Assembly: GCA_016782225.1 (NCBI GenBank) | Contig: JADDOW010000065.1 | Location: forward strand, 1 to 34,157 | Direction of reading: 5' to 3' | DNA: 34,157 nt | DNA from: Nitrososphaeraceae archaeon | GTDB lineage: Archaea > Thermoproteota > Nitrososphaeria > Nitrososphaerales > Nitrososphaeraceae | In this document: positions 1 through 7,352 of the stretch, piece by piece | Layout of the letters: each line of letters opens with the position of its first letter | How positions within the stretch are numbered: position 1 is the stretch's first letter | Made by a program: the position numbers and the translations under genes | Notes under the pieces: model-generated | What the model saw: the letters and a program-made list of their open reading frames with translations, nothing else | The model's database searches: none | Told to the model about the DNA's origin: nothing

Positions 1-37
1 CTTGTAATGTGGTATCTTTTATAAACCATGATTAAAA

Positions 38-1018
38 TCACACTAATATTGCATTTTTATCGTTTCCCTCTAACACATTAATTATATTTGTAGCGGCAAT
101 CTCTGACATTCTATTTCTCGTGCTATGGCTTGAACTCCCAATATGTGGTAACAAAATGACATTTTTCATTTTGATGAGTGGATTACTTTTCAATATTGGC
201 TCCTGTTCAAATACGTCTAACGCTGCTCCTGCCAGGTATTTGTTTCTCAGGGCAAAAACCAGATCTCTTTCTTTTATTATTTTTCCCCTGGAAATATTTA
301 TTAGGAATGCTGTTTTTTTCATAATTTTAAGATTTTCAATGTCTATTAGATGGTAACTGTCATCATTCAGAGAACATGAGATTACTATGTAATCTGCAAT
401 GGATATTAATTCCTTCAACTTACAGTACTTTGCTTTATTTTTTGTATTTTTGTCTATGTCAGTTCCTTGTACATTTCTTTTGTGGTAAATAATTTCCATA
501 TCAAACCCAGTCGCTCTTTTGGCCACTGCCTTGCCAATTTTTCCAAAACCTATTAGACCTAAAACTTTATTATGTATGTCAGTTCCTAGCATTAACTCAG
601 GGCACCAACCATTTTTCCATTTTGAATCTCTAACAAATTTGTCTGCCTCAACTACCCTCCTTCCTAAACATAATATCAAACCAAATGCTAAATCAGCGGT
701 TGTTTCTGTTAAAGTATTTCCGGTATAGCCTACTTTTATGCCTTTTTTATTGGCTGATTCGATATCTATGTGCTCATAACCTGTACTAAAGGTGCTTATT
801 ACTTTAAGGTTTGGCCCTGCAATGTCTATAATTTGTTTATCTATTTTGTCCTGTAATACGCATAAAATAGCGTCTATGTCTTTTACCTTTTTAATTAACT
901 CGTTCCTGTTTAAAGGCCTGTCTTTCTCATTGATTATTACATTATACCTTGATCTTAGGATTTCTATTCCATTTGTAGGGATCTTTCTTGTAATTAAAAC
1001 TGTGGGTTTGTTTAACAA
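38..1018 (-). CDS. D-2-hydroxyacid dehydrogenase (glyoxylate/hydroxypyruvate reductase type)
   Basis: NAD(P)-dependent D-2-hydroxyacid dehydrogenase that would reduce glyoxylate, hydroxypyruvate or a similar 2-oxoacid in the cytosol. The protein has 326 residues, normal for the family. The Rossmann dinucleotide motif GLIGFGKIG lies at about residues 154-162, and the family's Arg/Glu/His catalytic set is visible as R244 (NISRG), E273 (DVFEQEP) and H292 (PHIGS). The N-terminal substrate half carries FSTGYEHID at about 77-85. The gene opens with TTG, because no in-frame ATG lies close upstream. It is divergent from the AAA+ gene across about 115 bases. Exact substrate cannot be read from sequence; glycerate, glyoxylate and phosphoglycerate are all possible, although the short length lacks the ACT regulatory domain of many SerA proteins. 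Confidence 0.9.
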   Translation of the reverse strand: MLNKPTVLITRKIPTNGIEILRSRYNVIINEKDRPLNRNELIKKVKDIDAILCVLQDKIDKQIIDIAGPNLKVISTFSTGYEHIDIESANKKGIKVGYTGNTLTETTADLAFGLILCLGRRVVEADKFVRDSKWKNGWCPELMLGTDIHNKVLGLIGFGKIGKAVAKRATGFDMEIIYHKRNVQGTDIDKNTKNKAKYCKLKELISIADYIVISCSLNDDSYHLIDIENLKIMKKTAFLINISRGKIIKERDLVFALRNKYLAGAALDVFEQEPILKSNPLIKMKNVILLPHIGSSSHSTRNRMSEIAATNIINVLEGNDKNAILV

Positions 1019-1133
1019 TAATGGATTTTATTCTAAACAATATTTAATTTTGATGAATATAAAATGCCGGAAAAATGGAGTATTAATTATCATAAAACAA
1101 GTCTTATTACTTTGAATGTTATAGAAATGTGTC

Positions 1134-1937
1134 ATGTTTGATCATGTTACTGATGCGTATAGCAATAGGGGAATAAATGTAAAGAAAAGCCGAATCCCCG
1201 TTATGGGTAATTCCACTAAAAATGATTATGAGTTGGGTCATAATCATGAACTTGATGCTTTTTTGTCAAATAACGTACTTTTAGAAAACATTGTCGATAA
1301 TGACAATATAAAGAAAATTTTTCTTTTTGCTATAACGTCTAACTTACCTGTCCATATTTTAATTGTTGGTCCGCCAGGCTCTGCAAAAACTTTGTTTTTA
1401 ATGGAATGTATGAAACTCCCACGCTCATATTTTACTCTAGGCGGCCATAGTACAAAGGCTGGCATGATAGATTATCTATTTAAAAACAGGCCCAGAAACC
1501 TGATTATTGATGAGATTGAGTACATGCCAATTAAGGACCAAGCTGTACTATTGAGTCTAATGGAATCTGGAATATTGAGTGAAACGAAGTTTGAAAAGGT
1601 TCGGAAGTCTTCTATGAGGACCTGGGTTTTTGCATCATGCAATAACGAAAAAAAACTGTTGACACCTTTGTTGTCGAGATTTCTGGTCCTGTATTTTAAA
1701 AAATATACTTATGGGGCCTTTTTAAAAATAACGGAGAACATTCTCCTGAAAGACTGCAACCTTGGGCCGAAAATCTCAAATGAGATTGCCTATTTAGTCT
1801 GGAATAAACTAAAATCTAGAGATATAAGAGATTGCATAAAGATAGGTAGGCTTTCAAAAAGCATTGAGGATGTGAATTTAATTGTGAATGCTTTAAAACA
1901 AAACAAAAATAATACTGGCAATTTGTACGACAGTTGA
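1134..1937 (+). CDS. AAA+ ATPase, RuvB/MoxR-like, of unknown role
   Basis: A 267-residue protein with one AAA+ module. Walker A is GPPGSAKT at residues 79-86, Walker B is LIIDE at 123-127, sensor 1 is N170 in ASCN, and an SRF arginine-finger element follows at 181-183. About 45 residues before the module are unconserved, and the C-terminal 60 residues form a small lid-like helical region. It resembles clamp-loader/RuvB or MoxR ATPases, but no DNA-binding winged helix is evident, so no recombination role is claimed. It begins a run of four same-strand genes (next start 72 bases on) that includes CysRS-like, GNAT and HemB-like proteins. A chaperone or metal-insertion role for one of those proteins is possible by analogy with MoxR, but this is inference. 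Confidence 0.75.
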   Translation: MFDHVTDAYSNRGINVKKSRIPVMGNSTKNDYELGHNHELDAFLSNNVLLENIVDNDNIKKIFLFAITSNLPVHILIVGPPGSAKTLFLMECMKLPRSYFTLGGHSTKAGMIDYLFKNRPRNLIIDEIEYMPIKDQAVLLSLMESGILSETKFEKVRKSSMRTWVFASCNNEKKLLTPLLSRFLVLYFKKYTYGAFLKITENILLKDCNLGPKISNEIAYLVWNKLKSRDIRDCIKIGRLSKSIEDVNLIVNALKQNKNNTGNLYDS

Positions 1938-2009
1938 AAAATTTTTTTAAATTAAATTGTAAGTAAAAAAAATATAAAGTCAAAATGTGTAGTAGAACCA
2001 CACCTGAAA

Positions 2010-3140
2010 TTGAGAATTTTTATCTGTGGCCCAACACTCTATGAAAAGTGTCACATAGGCCATGCTCGAATCTTTATTTTCTTTAATTTTTTAATTAATT
2101 TCCATAGATTTGTTGGAGACTCGCCTGTTGCTATATTACAGCTAACTGATATTGACCATAAAATCTATCAAAAGAGCAGCAACAGCAATCACAAAACAGA
2201 AAAAATTGCCAATCTTCCTGACAAATACTTAATTTATCTTTTTAGAGATTTAGAAAATTTGCAAGTAGAACATAATTTTATTTACAGCCGTGTTTCTGAC
2301 TTTTTATCTTTAATTAAAAATGATGTTGCGGATATCCTGAGAACAAAAAGGGGATATTCTTATGCTGGGAATGTTTACTTGACTCTTGAGGATCCGATTG
2401 TTGGCTCCCTTGGGCTAACATCCGATGAAATTAATGATATGCCAATTGATATCTCTAGTGGGAAAAAGAACCAGAGGGATATACTGATATGGAACTCTGA
2501 GAATTTTTACCAAGAATATAAAAAAACTTATTGTAATGGCGAAAACAATGATACCATATTGACAACGGGCATTCCCGGATGGCATTTTCAAGATCATGAA
2601 ATAATAAAAAATGTTTTTAGCACCAAATACGATATCCATGGTGGAGCTAGAGAACTGTTATATCCTCATCACGAGTTCATTGATGAATTGTTTATCAAAA
2701 ATAATTCATATAATGGTAACTTGAACCAAAAAAACAATTGGGTTCATTTAGGGCTTGTAAATATTGATTCAGAAAAGATGTCTAATTCAAGTGGCAATAC
2801 TGTTTCCATTTCAGATGTTTTAAAAAGATACAGTCCAAATGCGATTAAAATCTTTTTTTTATCCAGAAAATATAAAGATGACGTCGAGTTTTCCATTGAA
2901 GGTCTTGACAGGGCCGATATAATTGACAAAATTATTGCAGGTTTATTGTTAAAAAAAGAAAATAATCGCCAACAATACAATTATTTAGAAAAAGAATATT
3001 TAAAGCAGTTTCTAAAGTTTATGCGTGACGATTATGACACTGAGTCATCCATAAGCCTCATCTTAAGAATAATTGATAAGCATCATAATCCGGTGTTGAT
3101 TGAAAGTATGGTCGGAATTCTTGGTCTCAAATATTATTAA
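2010..3140 (+). CDS. Cysteinyl-tRNA synthetase-like protein, MshC-like architecture, degenerate motifs
   Basis: Class I aminoacyl-tRNA synthetase fold of the CysRS family, 376 residues. CysRS signatures are visible: zinc-ligand C6 in CGPT, HIGH at 15-18, GIPGWH at 187-192, DIHGGARELLYPHHE at about 208-222, and a KMSKS-like KMSNS at 256-260. Three normally fixed positions differ. The cysteine expected after GWHxE is D195 (WHFQDH), the second KMSKS lysine is N259, and the TDIDD signature reads TDIDH at 46-50. The protein ends soon after a DDYDT segment (340-344), so it lacks the C-terminal tRNA anticodon-recognition region of true CysRS; this resembles MshC, the mycothiol cysteine ligase. The TTG start gives the family's usual beginning just before CGPT. 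It overlaps a tandem-GNAT gene. It may ligate cysteine or another amino acid to a small amine, or be inactive. Confidence 0.7.
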   Translation: MRIFICGPTLYEKCHIGHARIFIFFNFLINFHRFVGDSPVAILQLTDIDHKIYQKSSNSNHKTEKIANLPDKYLIYLFRDLENLQVEHNFIYSRVSDFLSLIKNDVADILRTKRGYSYAGNVYLTLEDPIVGSLGLTSDEINDMPIDISSGKKNQRDILIWNSENFYQEYKKTYCNGENNDTILTTGIPGWHFQDHEIIKNVFSTKYDIHGGARELLYPHHEFIDELFIKNNSYNGNLNQKNNWVHLGLVNIDSEKMSNSSGNTVSISDVLKRYSPNAIKIFFLSRKYKDDVEFSIEGLDRADIIDKIIAGLLLKKENNRQQYNYLEKEYLKQFLKFMRDDYDTESSISLILRIIDKHHNPVLIESMVGILGLKYY

Positions 3141-3957
3141 AGTTTTGAAAGATAACGAATTTAGTTTCTGTAGTAGTTGGCGTTCTAGAGTTTTAAATAT
3201 CGACAACAAGTTCTTTACATTGGTTAACAAAGACCTGCATGATGATTATTTTATAAACAGAACAGTAATCAATAAAAAATTTCATTTCATACTAAATGAC
3301 ATAAGCGAAATAGAAAAGTTGATGCATCCTTTACTTCAACTTTCGAAAGAGGAAAAAATGACTTTTAATTTGCATATAGGCTCAGATAAGTCTCTTTTGG
3401 AAGATTATTTGTTATGCAAAAATTTTAACAAAATTGATGAAGTATTGGGTTTGCATTACCCCAATTACTCTGAAGTGACCGTCTCAAATGTACCTGACAG
3501 TGCATTTAAACAAAAAGATCAATCTTTGAAGGTTTTAGTAGTTGATAATGCTGATTTGCTGAAAAAGTGGATAGAGGTCTACTGTTTATCCTTTGATATC
3601 GATAAAAGCAAAGAAACATCGATTTATCAGATATTGCTGAAAAAATTCAATATCTTTAAGTTTGTTTTTGCTGAAATAGGTGCTGTAGGGGAAAAAAATA
3701 AACAAATTGTAGGATGCAGCATCCTATACTTTCATAATGATTGCATTGCTTTGTATTGTTTAGGTACTCTGAAAGAATATAGGCACAAAAACATTGCAAC
3801 AAATATTATCAATTTTTCTATTGAATATGGCAGAAGGAAAGGTTGTGGAGTATTTGGTCTTCAAACACTTAAAAGCGATAATTTATTGTCTTTCTATCAA
3901 AAAAAGGGGTTTGTAAAAAGTTATAATAATAAGATATACAGGATCTTTAACCGTTAA
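3100..3957 (+). CDS. Tandem GNAT acetyltransferase-like protein (MshD-like layout)
   Basis: A 285-residue protein. The C-terminal half (about 145-280) is a recognisable GNAT domain: LGTLKEYRHKNIATNII at 221-237 matches the acetyl-CoA pyrophosphate-binding region, although the usual Arg-x-x-Gly-x-Gly/Ala reads RHKNIA, and LLSFYQKKGF at 262-271 is the typical final strand and helix. The N-terminal half ends in LLCKNFNKIDEVLGLHYP (104-121), which looks like the end of a second, degenerate GNAT domain. Such a decayed-plus-active tandem is the known layout of MshD mycothiol synthase. The TTG start at 3100 lies inside the upstream CysRS/MshC-like gene (41-base overlap), indicating translational coupling. 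The substrate is unknown; an amine made by the upstream ligase is the natural guess. Confidence 0.7.
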   Translation: MKVWSEFLVSNIIKVLKDNEFSFCSSWRSRVLNIDNKFFTLVNKDLHDDYFINRTVINKKFHFILNDISEIEKLMHPLLQLSKEEKMTFNLHIGSDKSLLEDYLLCKNFNKIDEVLGLHYPNYSEVTVSNVPDSAFKQKDQSLKVLVVDNADLLKKWIEVYCLSFDIDKSKETSIYQILLKKFNIFKFVFAEIGAVGEKNKQIVGCSILYFHNDCIALYCLGTLKEYRHKNIATNIINFSIEYGRRKGCGVFGLQTLKSDNLLSFYQKKGFVKSYNNKIYRIFNR

Positions 3958-3992
3958 ATTTAATACCAATACATTTTTACTTAAAAAATCTA

Positions 3993-4961
3993 TTGAATGT
4001 TTTTGATAATGTAGGTGATTTTATTTTTCCTATATTTGTTTATGAGTGTGAATCAAATTATCAGAATAGTTTAAGACTTCGAAACCTTAACGATTCTAAA
4101 GTTTTCATAAATAACATTCCTGTATTCATTCAAAAATTGATTGATTTGAAGATATGCAATATACTTATTTTTGGTATACCGGCAAAAAGGGATTCGTTTG
4201 GAGCCTCTTCGTTTGATAAAAACGGAATAACCCAAAATGCAATTAAAACAATCAAATCAAATTTTGGCAGCAGGGTAAATATTATTTCTGACGTGTGCAT
4301 TTGTCAATATAACACCTCTGGTCATTGTGGCATATATTGTGATGATGCTGCTAATAATTCAAATGAACCAAAAAAAAATATGAAAACCCTAAAAATAGAT
4401 AACGATAAAACCTTGAGTATATTGGGAAAGATATCATTAAGCTTATCCGAATCTGGAACAGACTTTATTGCTCCTTCCTCAATGATGGATGGCCAAGTAT
4501 TTTACCTAAGGAGAGTTTTGGAAAATAACGACTATGATGGCATTAAAATAATGAGTTATTCTTCAAAGCATAACTCTAGTTTGTATACGCCATTTAGGAG
4601 TAATAATTTTTTTAAATCCGATTTTATTGATAAATCTTCTTATCAAAATAGTTTTTATAATTTAAGCGAATCTGTTAGGGAGGTAATAATGGATATTGAT
4701 GAAGGCGCTGACTGGGTAATGATTAAACCCTCTTTATGGTACATGGATTTAGTAAAAATGATGAAATCATACACTGATACGCCGTTGGTCGTCCAAAACG
4801 TATCCGGAGAGTATGCGTTAGTAAAAGCTGCTGCAGATAATAAATGGCTCAACAAAACAGAGTGGTCTGCTTTATCTTTGATGTCTATGAGGAGAGCCGG
4901 AGCAGATAAGATAATCTCTTATTTTATTTTTGAATTGTTAAACAAATTGCTTGATAAATAA
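3993..4961 (+). CDS. Delta-aminolevulinic acid dehydratase family protein (HemB-like)
   Basis: HemB family; the known enzyme condenses two 5-aminolevulinate molecules to porphobilinogen. The 322-residue sequence retains both active-site lysines, K192 in IMSYSSKH and K245 in VMIKPSLWYMD, the zinc-site cysteines C102, C104 and C112 in DVCICQYNTSGHC, PSSMMDGQV at 161-169, PFR at 200-202, and VSGEY at 270-274. It should therefore be catalytically competent. It is more divergent than a typical HemB: the DPAN segment after YQ is lost, and a lysine-rich insert lies around 125-140. A TTG start is used, 35 bases after the GNAT gene. The neighbours are not heme genes, so it could be the cell's only HemB or a specialised paralogue; the window does not decide. 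Confidence 0.85.
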   Translation: MNVFDNVGDFIFPIFVYECESNYQNSLRLRNLNDSKVFINNIPVFIQKLIDLKICNILIFGIPAKRDSFGASSFDKNGITQNAIKTIKSNFGSRVNIISDVCICQYNTSGHCGIYCDDAANNSNEPKKNMKTLKIDNDKTLSILGKISLSLSESGTDFIAPSSMMDGQVFYLRRVLENNDYDGIKIMSYSSKHNSSLYTPFRSNNFFKSDFIDKSSYQNSFYNLSESVREVIMDIDEGADWVMIKPSLWYMDLVKMMKSYTDTPLVVQNVSGEYALVKAAADNKWLNKTEWSALSLMSMRRAGADKIISYFIFELLNKLLDK

Positions 4962-5002
4962 TTTGTAATAAAATAGTTAGTGCATTTTCAATATTTGTAT
5001 TC

Positions 5003-5431
5003 TCAAGTCTTTTTAGAGGATGAAACGATATGTCCACTTGTTGAATCTACATATATTTTTGTATTGTTAGTTGTGATTTCCCATGCGTAATGAATGCCCT
5101 CTGTTATTGGGGGCGTTGTGTTTCCAATTGCCTTTATGGTAGAACGATTGTCTTGGTCCAACAGATATACACTTCCATTACCTCTCACCATTACATATTG
5201 GTAAGTAAACCTATCTTTAACATCGTTGAAGGTAATGTCATTAATTTCACTAAGAGGGTATTTAAAAACTTCGTGCAACACTATGATAAATGCCTCCTCA
5301 GGCAAAAGCTCAATGGAATTAAATTTTGGATTCCCAAGTGAATTTAAAAAAAACATGTAGATTATTAATGTAAAGGCTATAGAAAACAAAAACAAAATTA
5401 AGATATTTATTTTGTTATTTTTACCATCCAT
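5003..5431 (-). CDS. Small membrane-anchored extracytoplasmic protein, possibly PepSY-like
   Basis: A 142-residue protein with one N-terminal hydrophobic segment at about residues 9-29, preceded by DGKNNK, then a soluble domain that would face outward. The end of the domain reads HYAWEITTNNTKIYVDSTSGHIVSS, split here as HYAWEITTNNTK and IYVDSTSGHIVSS, which is reminiscent of the Trp...Tyr-Val-Asp...Gly pattern of PepSY domains; this is a weak match. It runs convergently to the HemB-like gene and starts about 100 bases before tRNA-Tyr on the opposite strand. No enzymatic motif is seen. Function is unknown; anchoring or inhibition of an extracellular enzyme would follow if the PepSY reading is right. 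Confidence 0.6.
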   Translation of the reverse strand: MDGKNNKINILILFLFSIAFTLIIYMFFLNSLGNPKFNSIELLPEEAFIIVLHEVFKYPLSEINDITFNDVKDRFTYQYVMVRGNGSVYLLDQDNRSTIKAIGNTTPPITEGIHYAWEITTNNTKIYVDSTSGHIVSSSKKT

Positions 5432-5498
5432 ATGGTTTGTTAAATTTATGGTAATAATATATTGATTTATTTAACTATAAATTCAATTTTACGATTAG

Positions 5499-5510
5499 AA
5501 TATATATAAT
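5499..5510 (+). promoter_or_regulatory. Probable TATA box of the tRNA-Tyr gene
   Basis: An AT-only element (aatatatataat) centred about 26 bases upstream of the first tRNA nucleotide, preceded by purine-rich gattag that could serve as BRE. Spacing fits archaeal TBP/TFB promoters. Other AT-rich stretches nearby make the exact box uncertain. Confidence 0.45.
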
Positions 5511-5568
5511 AAATTTTTAAAATAAAATATCCCGCGGTAGCTCAGCCTGGTAGAGCTTTCGGCTGTAG

Positions 5569-5624
5569 TTGTTGGCAACTAATTGCTAACCAATATCAGC
5601 CTATCAGGCTTACATTCAGCAGTA
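5569..5624 (+). other. tRNA-Tyr intron 1 (anticodon loop, position 37/38)
   Basis: A 56-nt intron. A bulge-helix-bulge can be drawn: CTGT (5563-5566) pairs with GCAG (5619-5622), leaving three-nucleotide bulges A-G-T and T-A-A. Cleavage after the second base of each bulge joins G37 to A38 and restores a 7-nt anticodon loop. The intron contains an internal hairpin around 5567-5583 (TAGTTG...CAACTA) and a second short one (AGCC...GGCT, 5598-5610). Ends are inferred from structure. Confidence 0.8.
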
Positions 5625-5645
5625 ACCGAAGAGTCGCAGGCTCAA

Positions 5646-5676
5646 ACAAAAAATGAAATATCGTTTTTTGGAGCAA
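5646..5676 (+). other. tRNA-Tyr intron 2 (non-canonical, in T-loop)
   Basis: A 31-nt insertion in the T-loop. GCTC (5640-5643) pairs with GAGC (5671-5674), and CAAAAAA (5647-5653) pairs with TTTTTTG (5664-5670). AAA bulges sit at 5644-5646 and 5675-5677, a relaxed bulge-helix-bulge. Cutting after the second A on each side leaves the 7-base loop CTCAAAT between perfect T stems. The boundaries could slide by a few bases because CAAA is repeated at both ends. Confidence 0.8.
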
Positions 5677-5691
5677 ATCCTGCTCGCGGGA

Positions 5692-6418
5692 TATATACAT
5701 GCTGTTGTTGTTGTTGCTTTTTGCCTTTATGTTAATTGGTATGTGGCTCATTTTACATTCTATGCGATAATTTTTATTTGCGGTATTGGTAAGTGAATGT
5801 TGGGTAGAATAACAAGGTTTATCTGCCAACTAAAATTCTTCAGGACTATGATATGAATTTATCGTGAGTGTTCTAAGGATAATAATGAATCATTATCTTA
5901 ATTTTTGGGCCTAATTGATACTTTTTGTGTTGCATTAGGACAACTGGATCTATATTCAATTGTGTACGTAAATCTTATTTTAGTGAACATTCACGTATTG
6001 TCCTCGCTGCATTTATGCGCAGTGGGCATCTGCTTTCATCATGGCGGTCATAAATGATCCATATGACTAATTTTAATTGATTTAGTTTTCATTGTGTTTG
6101 TCTTTATCATCTTAAGCATATCATGATTTGAAATTAGAGAAATTTCGCCCCTATCTTCAACTTTTCCAAATGTTCGTTTGTATTGCTCATATCCTGCCTT
6201 CAATTGGCACAAAACCATATGATAAACAATCATTTGTCTAGCCAAGATAATGCGTTGTTACTTCAGTTAGACTAATCAAGGTATTTCTGATCGCAAAGGT
6301 TCATTAGTTTTAAAAATCCAATAACCCTTTACATTTGAATTTTAGATTTTGCGTTTTGTTTTGTGTCCAGTGTTTTCAGAATTCAAAAGAATATATTCGT
6401 TATTATGTGAAAATTAGT
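5692..6418. other. Intergenic stretch without a convincing gene
   Basis: No long ORF on either strand has recognisable protein character. A very short hydrophobic reading frame (5699-5770, 23 codons, five leucines in a row near the start and a terminal Arg) begins 8 bases after tRNA-Tyr, but it is too short to call. A small palindrome ATAATGA-A-TCATTAT lies at about 5884-5898. Minus-strand ORFs of 65-77 codons here show no family signal. Confidence 0.5.
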
Positions 6419-6490
6419 GATGCCAATGATGACGATGAAGAGCCGTCTGATTTTTATGCTAATGACGAAGATTATGAGTGCTGAGGCATC
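6419..6490 (+). ncRNA. C/D box sRNA (2'-O-methylation guide), likely tRNA-Met C34 guide
   Basis: The 72-nt segment has every element of an archaeal C/D box guide RNA in order. A terminal stem GATGCC (6419-6424) pairs perfectly with GGCATC (6485-6490). The C box is ATGATGA (6426-6432), D' is CTGA (6447-6450), C' is ATGACGA (6462-6468) and the D box is CTGA (6481-6484). The D' guide is 14 nt (6433-6446) and the D guide 12 nt (6469-6480). The D guide AGATTATGAGTG is complementary to a sequence containing ACUCAUAAUC, the anticodon loop expected of an elongator tRNA-Met. The D+5 rule places the methyl on C34, a modification known in other archaea to be sRNA-guided. The D' guide target is not identified. 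The same bases also read as an acidic peptide, which I regard as fortuitous. Confidence 0.85.
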
Positions 6491-6683
6491 AACTATAATA
6501 TGAGTTTTTATTTTAGGCATAGAAAAATAATCAAGTCCAAATCGATTCTTAAGTTGTAAGATCTGTTAATGGATAGTCTATTCTATAATAGAGCCATTTA
6601 CATCAAAAGATTGCCAATTTACTTTATTTAGACCTGTTATAAAATTATATAACGTGCAACTTTTCTTTATAATATAAAATTTA

Positions 6684-7352
6684 ATGAATTCCTTACAAAA
6701 GTTTATTCTTGGTTGCATTTATTGTAATAATTTACATGAAGGACCAGACTCTAGTTTTATTTTGCCTTACCTTGAAAATAAACTCAATTTAGGTAATGAA
6801 TTTTATATTGACAACATTATTAATTTGGAAAAACAAGGGTATATAAGAATAAAGAGAAATGAACCAGACACAATAAAACCTAAACAAATTGTTTGTTGTC
6901 TGAGCGAACTAGGTCGTTCAAAGATAAAGGTTGTTTTTGTGGGTGGAGTTTTTGATTTACTACATCCTGGTCATATTCACACTTTAAAATCAGCAAAGTC
7001 TTTTGGGGATGTTCTTGTTGTTGTCGTTGCTACTACTTCTACGGCTTTGAAATTGAAGAAAAATAGAAATATTTATCATGATGAAAAACAAAGACAAGAA
7101 TTGGTTGCATCATTATCGTTTGTAGATTTGTCAATTATTGGAAAAGAGGGTAGACTATATGATACTGTGTCTTTTGTAAAACCTGATATAATAGCTTTGG
7201 GCTATGATCAAAAACATGATGAGAAGGAAATACAAAAGAATTGCTTAGAACGAGGGATGGAATTGGATGTCATCAGACTATCTTCTCCGATTCCTCGAAT
7301 AAAAAGCACTATGATAAAAAGAAGCCTAGGTAATTCTTTTTATGATATTTAA
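6684..7352 (+). CDS. ribL: Winged-helix/nucleotidyltransferase fusion, probable FAD synthase (RibL)
   Basis: A 222-residue protein. Residues 1-80 look like a winged-helix domain (FILPYLENKLNLG...NLEKQGYIRIK). Residues 81-222 are a cytidylyltransferase-like domain with GGVFDLLHPGH at 87-97 (HxGH nucleotide-binding motif), EKQRQELVASL in the middle, and RIKSTMIKR near the end, corresponding to the family's C-terminal ISSTxI-type motif. Archaeal RibL adenylylates FMN to FAD with ATP. The gene's last four bases overlap the convergent end of riboflavin kinase, which makes FMN, and this strengthens the flavin assignment over glycerol-3-phosphate or ethanolamine-phosphate cytidylyltransferase. The N-terminal HTH suggests feedback or autoregulation, or may simply have been retained as a fold. 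Confidence 0.75.
   Translation: MNSLQKFILGCIYCNNLHEGPDSSFILPYLENKLNLGNEFYIDNIINLEKQGYIRIKRNEPDTIKPKQIVCCLSELGRSKIKVVFVGGVFDLLHPGHIHTLKSAKSFGDVLVVVVATTSTALKLKKNRNIYHDEKQRQELVASLSFVDLSIIGKEGRLYDTVSFVKPDIIALGYDQKHDEKEIQKNCLERGMELDVIRLSSPIPRIKSTMIKRSLGNSFYDI

Larger units (their letters stand above)
5531..5691 (+). tRNA. tRNA-Tyr (GTA) with two introns
   Basis: After removing two introns the molecule folds as a complete tRNA. The acceptor stem CCCGCGG pairs with TCGCGGG (one G-T pair), and C1-G72 is the archaeal tRNA-Tyr identity pair. The D stem is GCTC/GAGC (5540-5543 with 5553-5556), the anticodon stem TTCGG/CCGAA (5558-5562 with 5626-5630), and the anticodon GTA lies at 5565-5567. The T stem is GCAGG/CCTGC (5636-5640 with 5679-5683) and the discriminator is A5691. 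The first intron (5569-5624) is at the usual 37/38 site; the second (5646-5676) interrupts the T-loop. CCA is not encoded. Reads that ignore the second intron would miss or reject this gene. Confidence 0.92.

Noticed and set aside
5596-5829. Minus-strand 77-codon ORF
   Set aside because: It overlaps the 3' half of tRNA-Tyr and has no family signal.
6048-6245. Minus-strand 65-codon ORF
   Set aside because: No recognisable domain, low-complexity composition and no nearby promoter or ribosome site; probably chance.
6372-6484. Open frame encoding an acidic peptide ending DDDEEPSDFYANDEDYEC
   Set aside because: The acidic codons are exactly the C, D', C' and D boxes and guides of the C/D sRNA (TGATGA, GACGAAGA and so on). 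There is no good start codon, so the frame is fortuitous.
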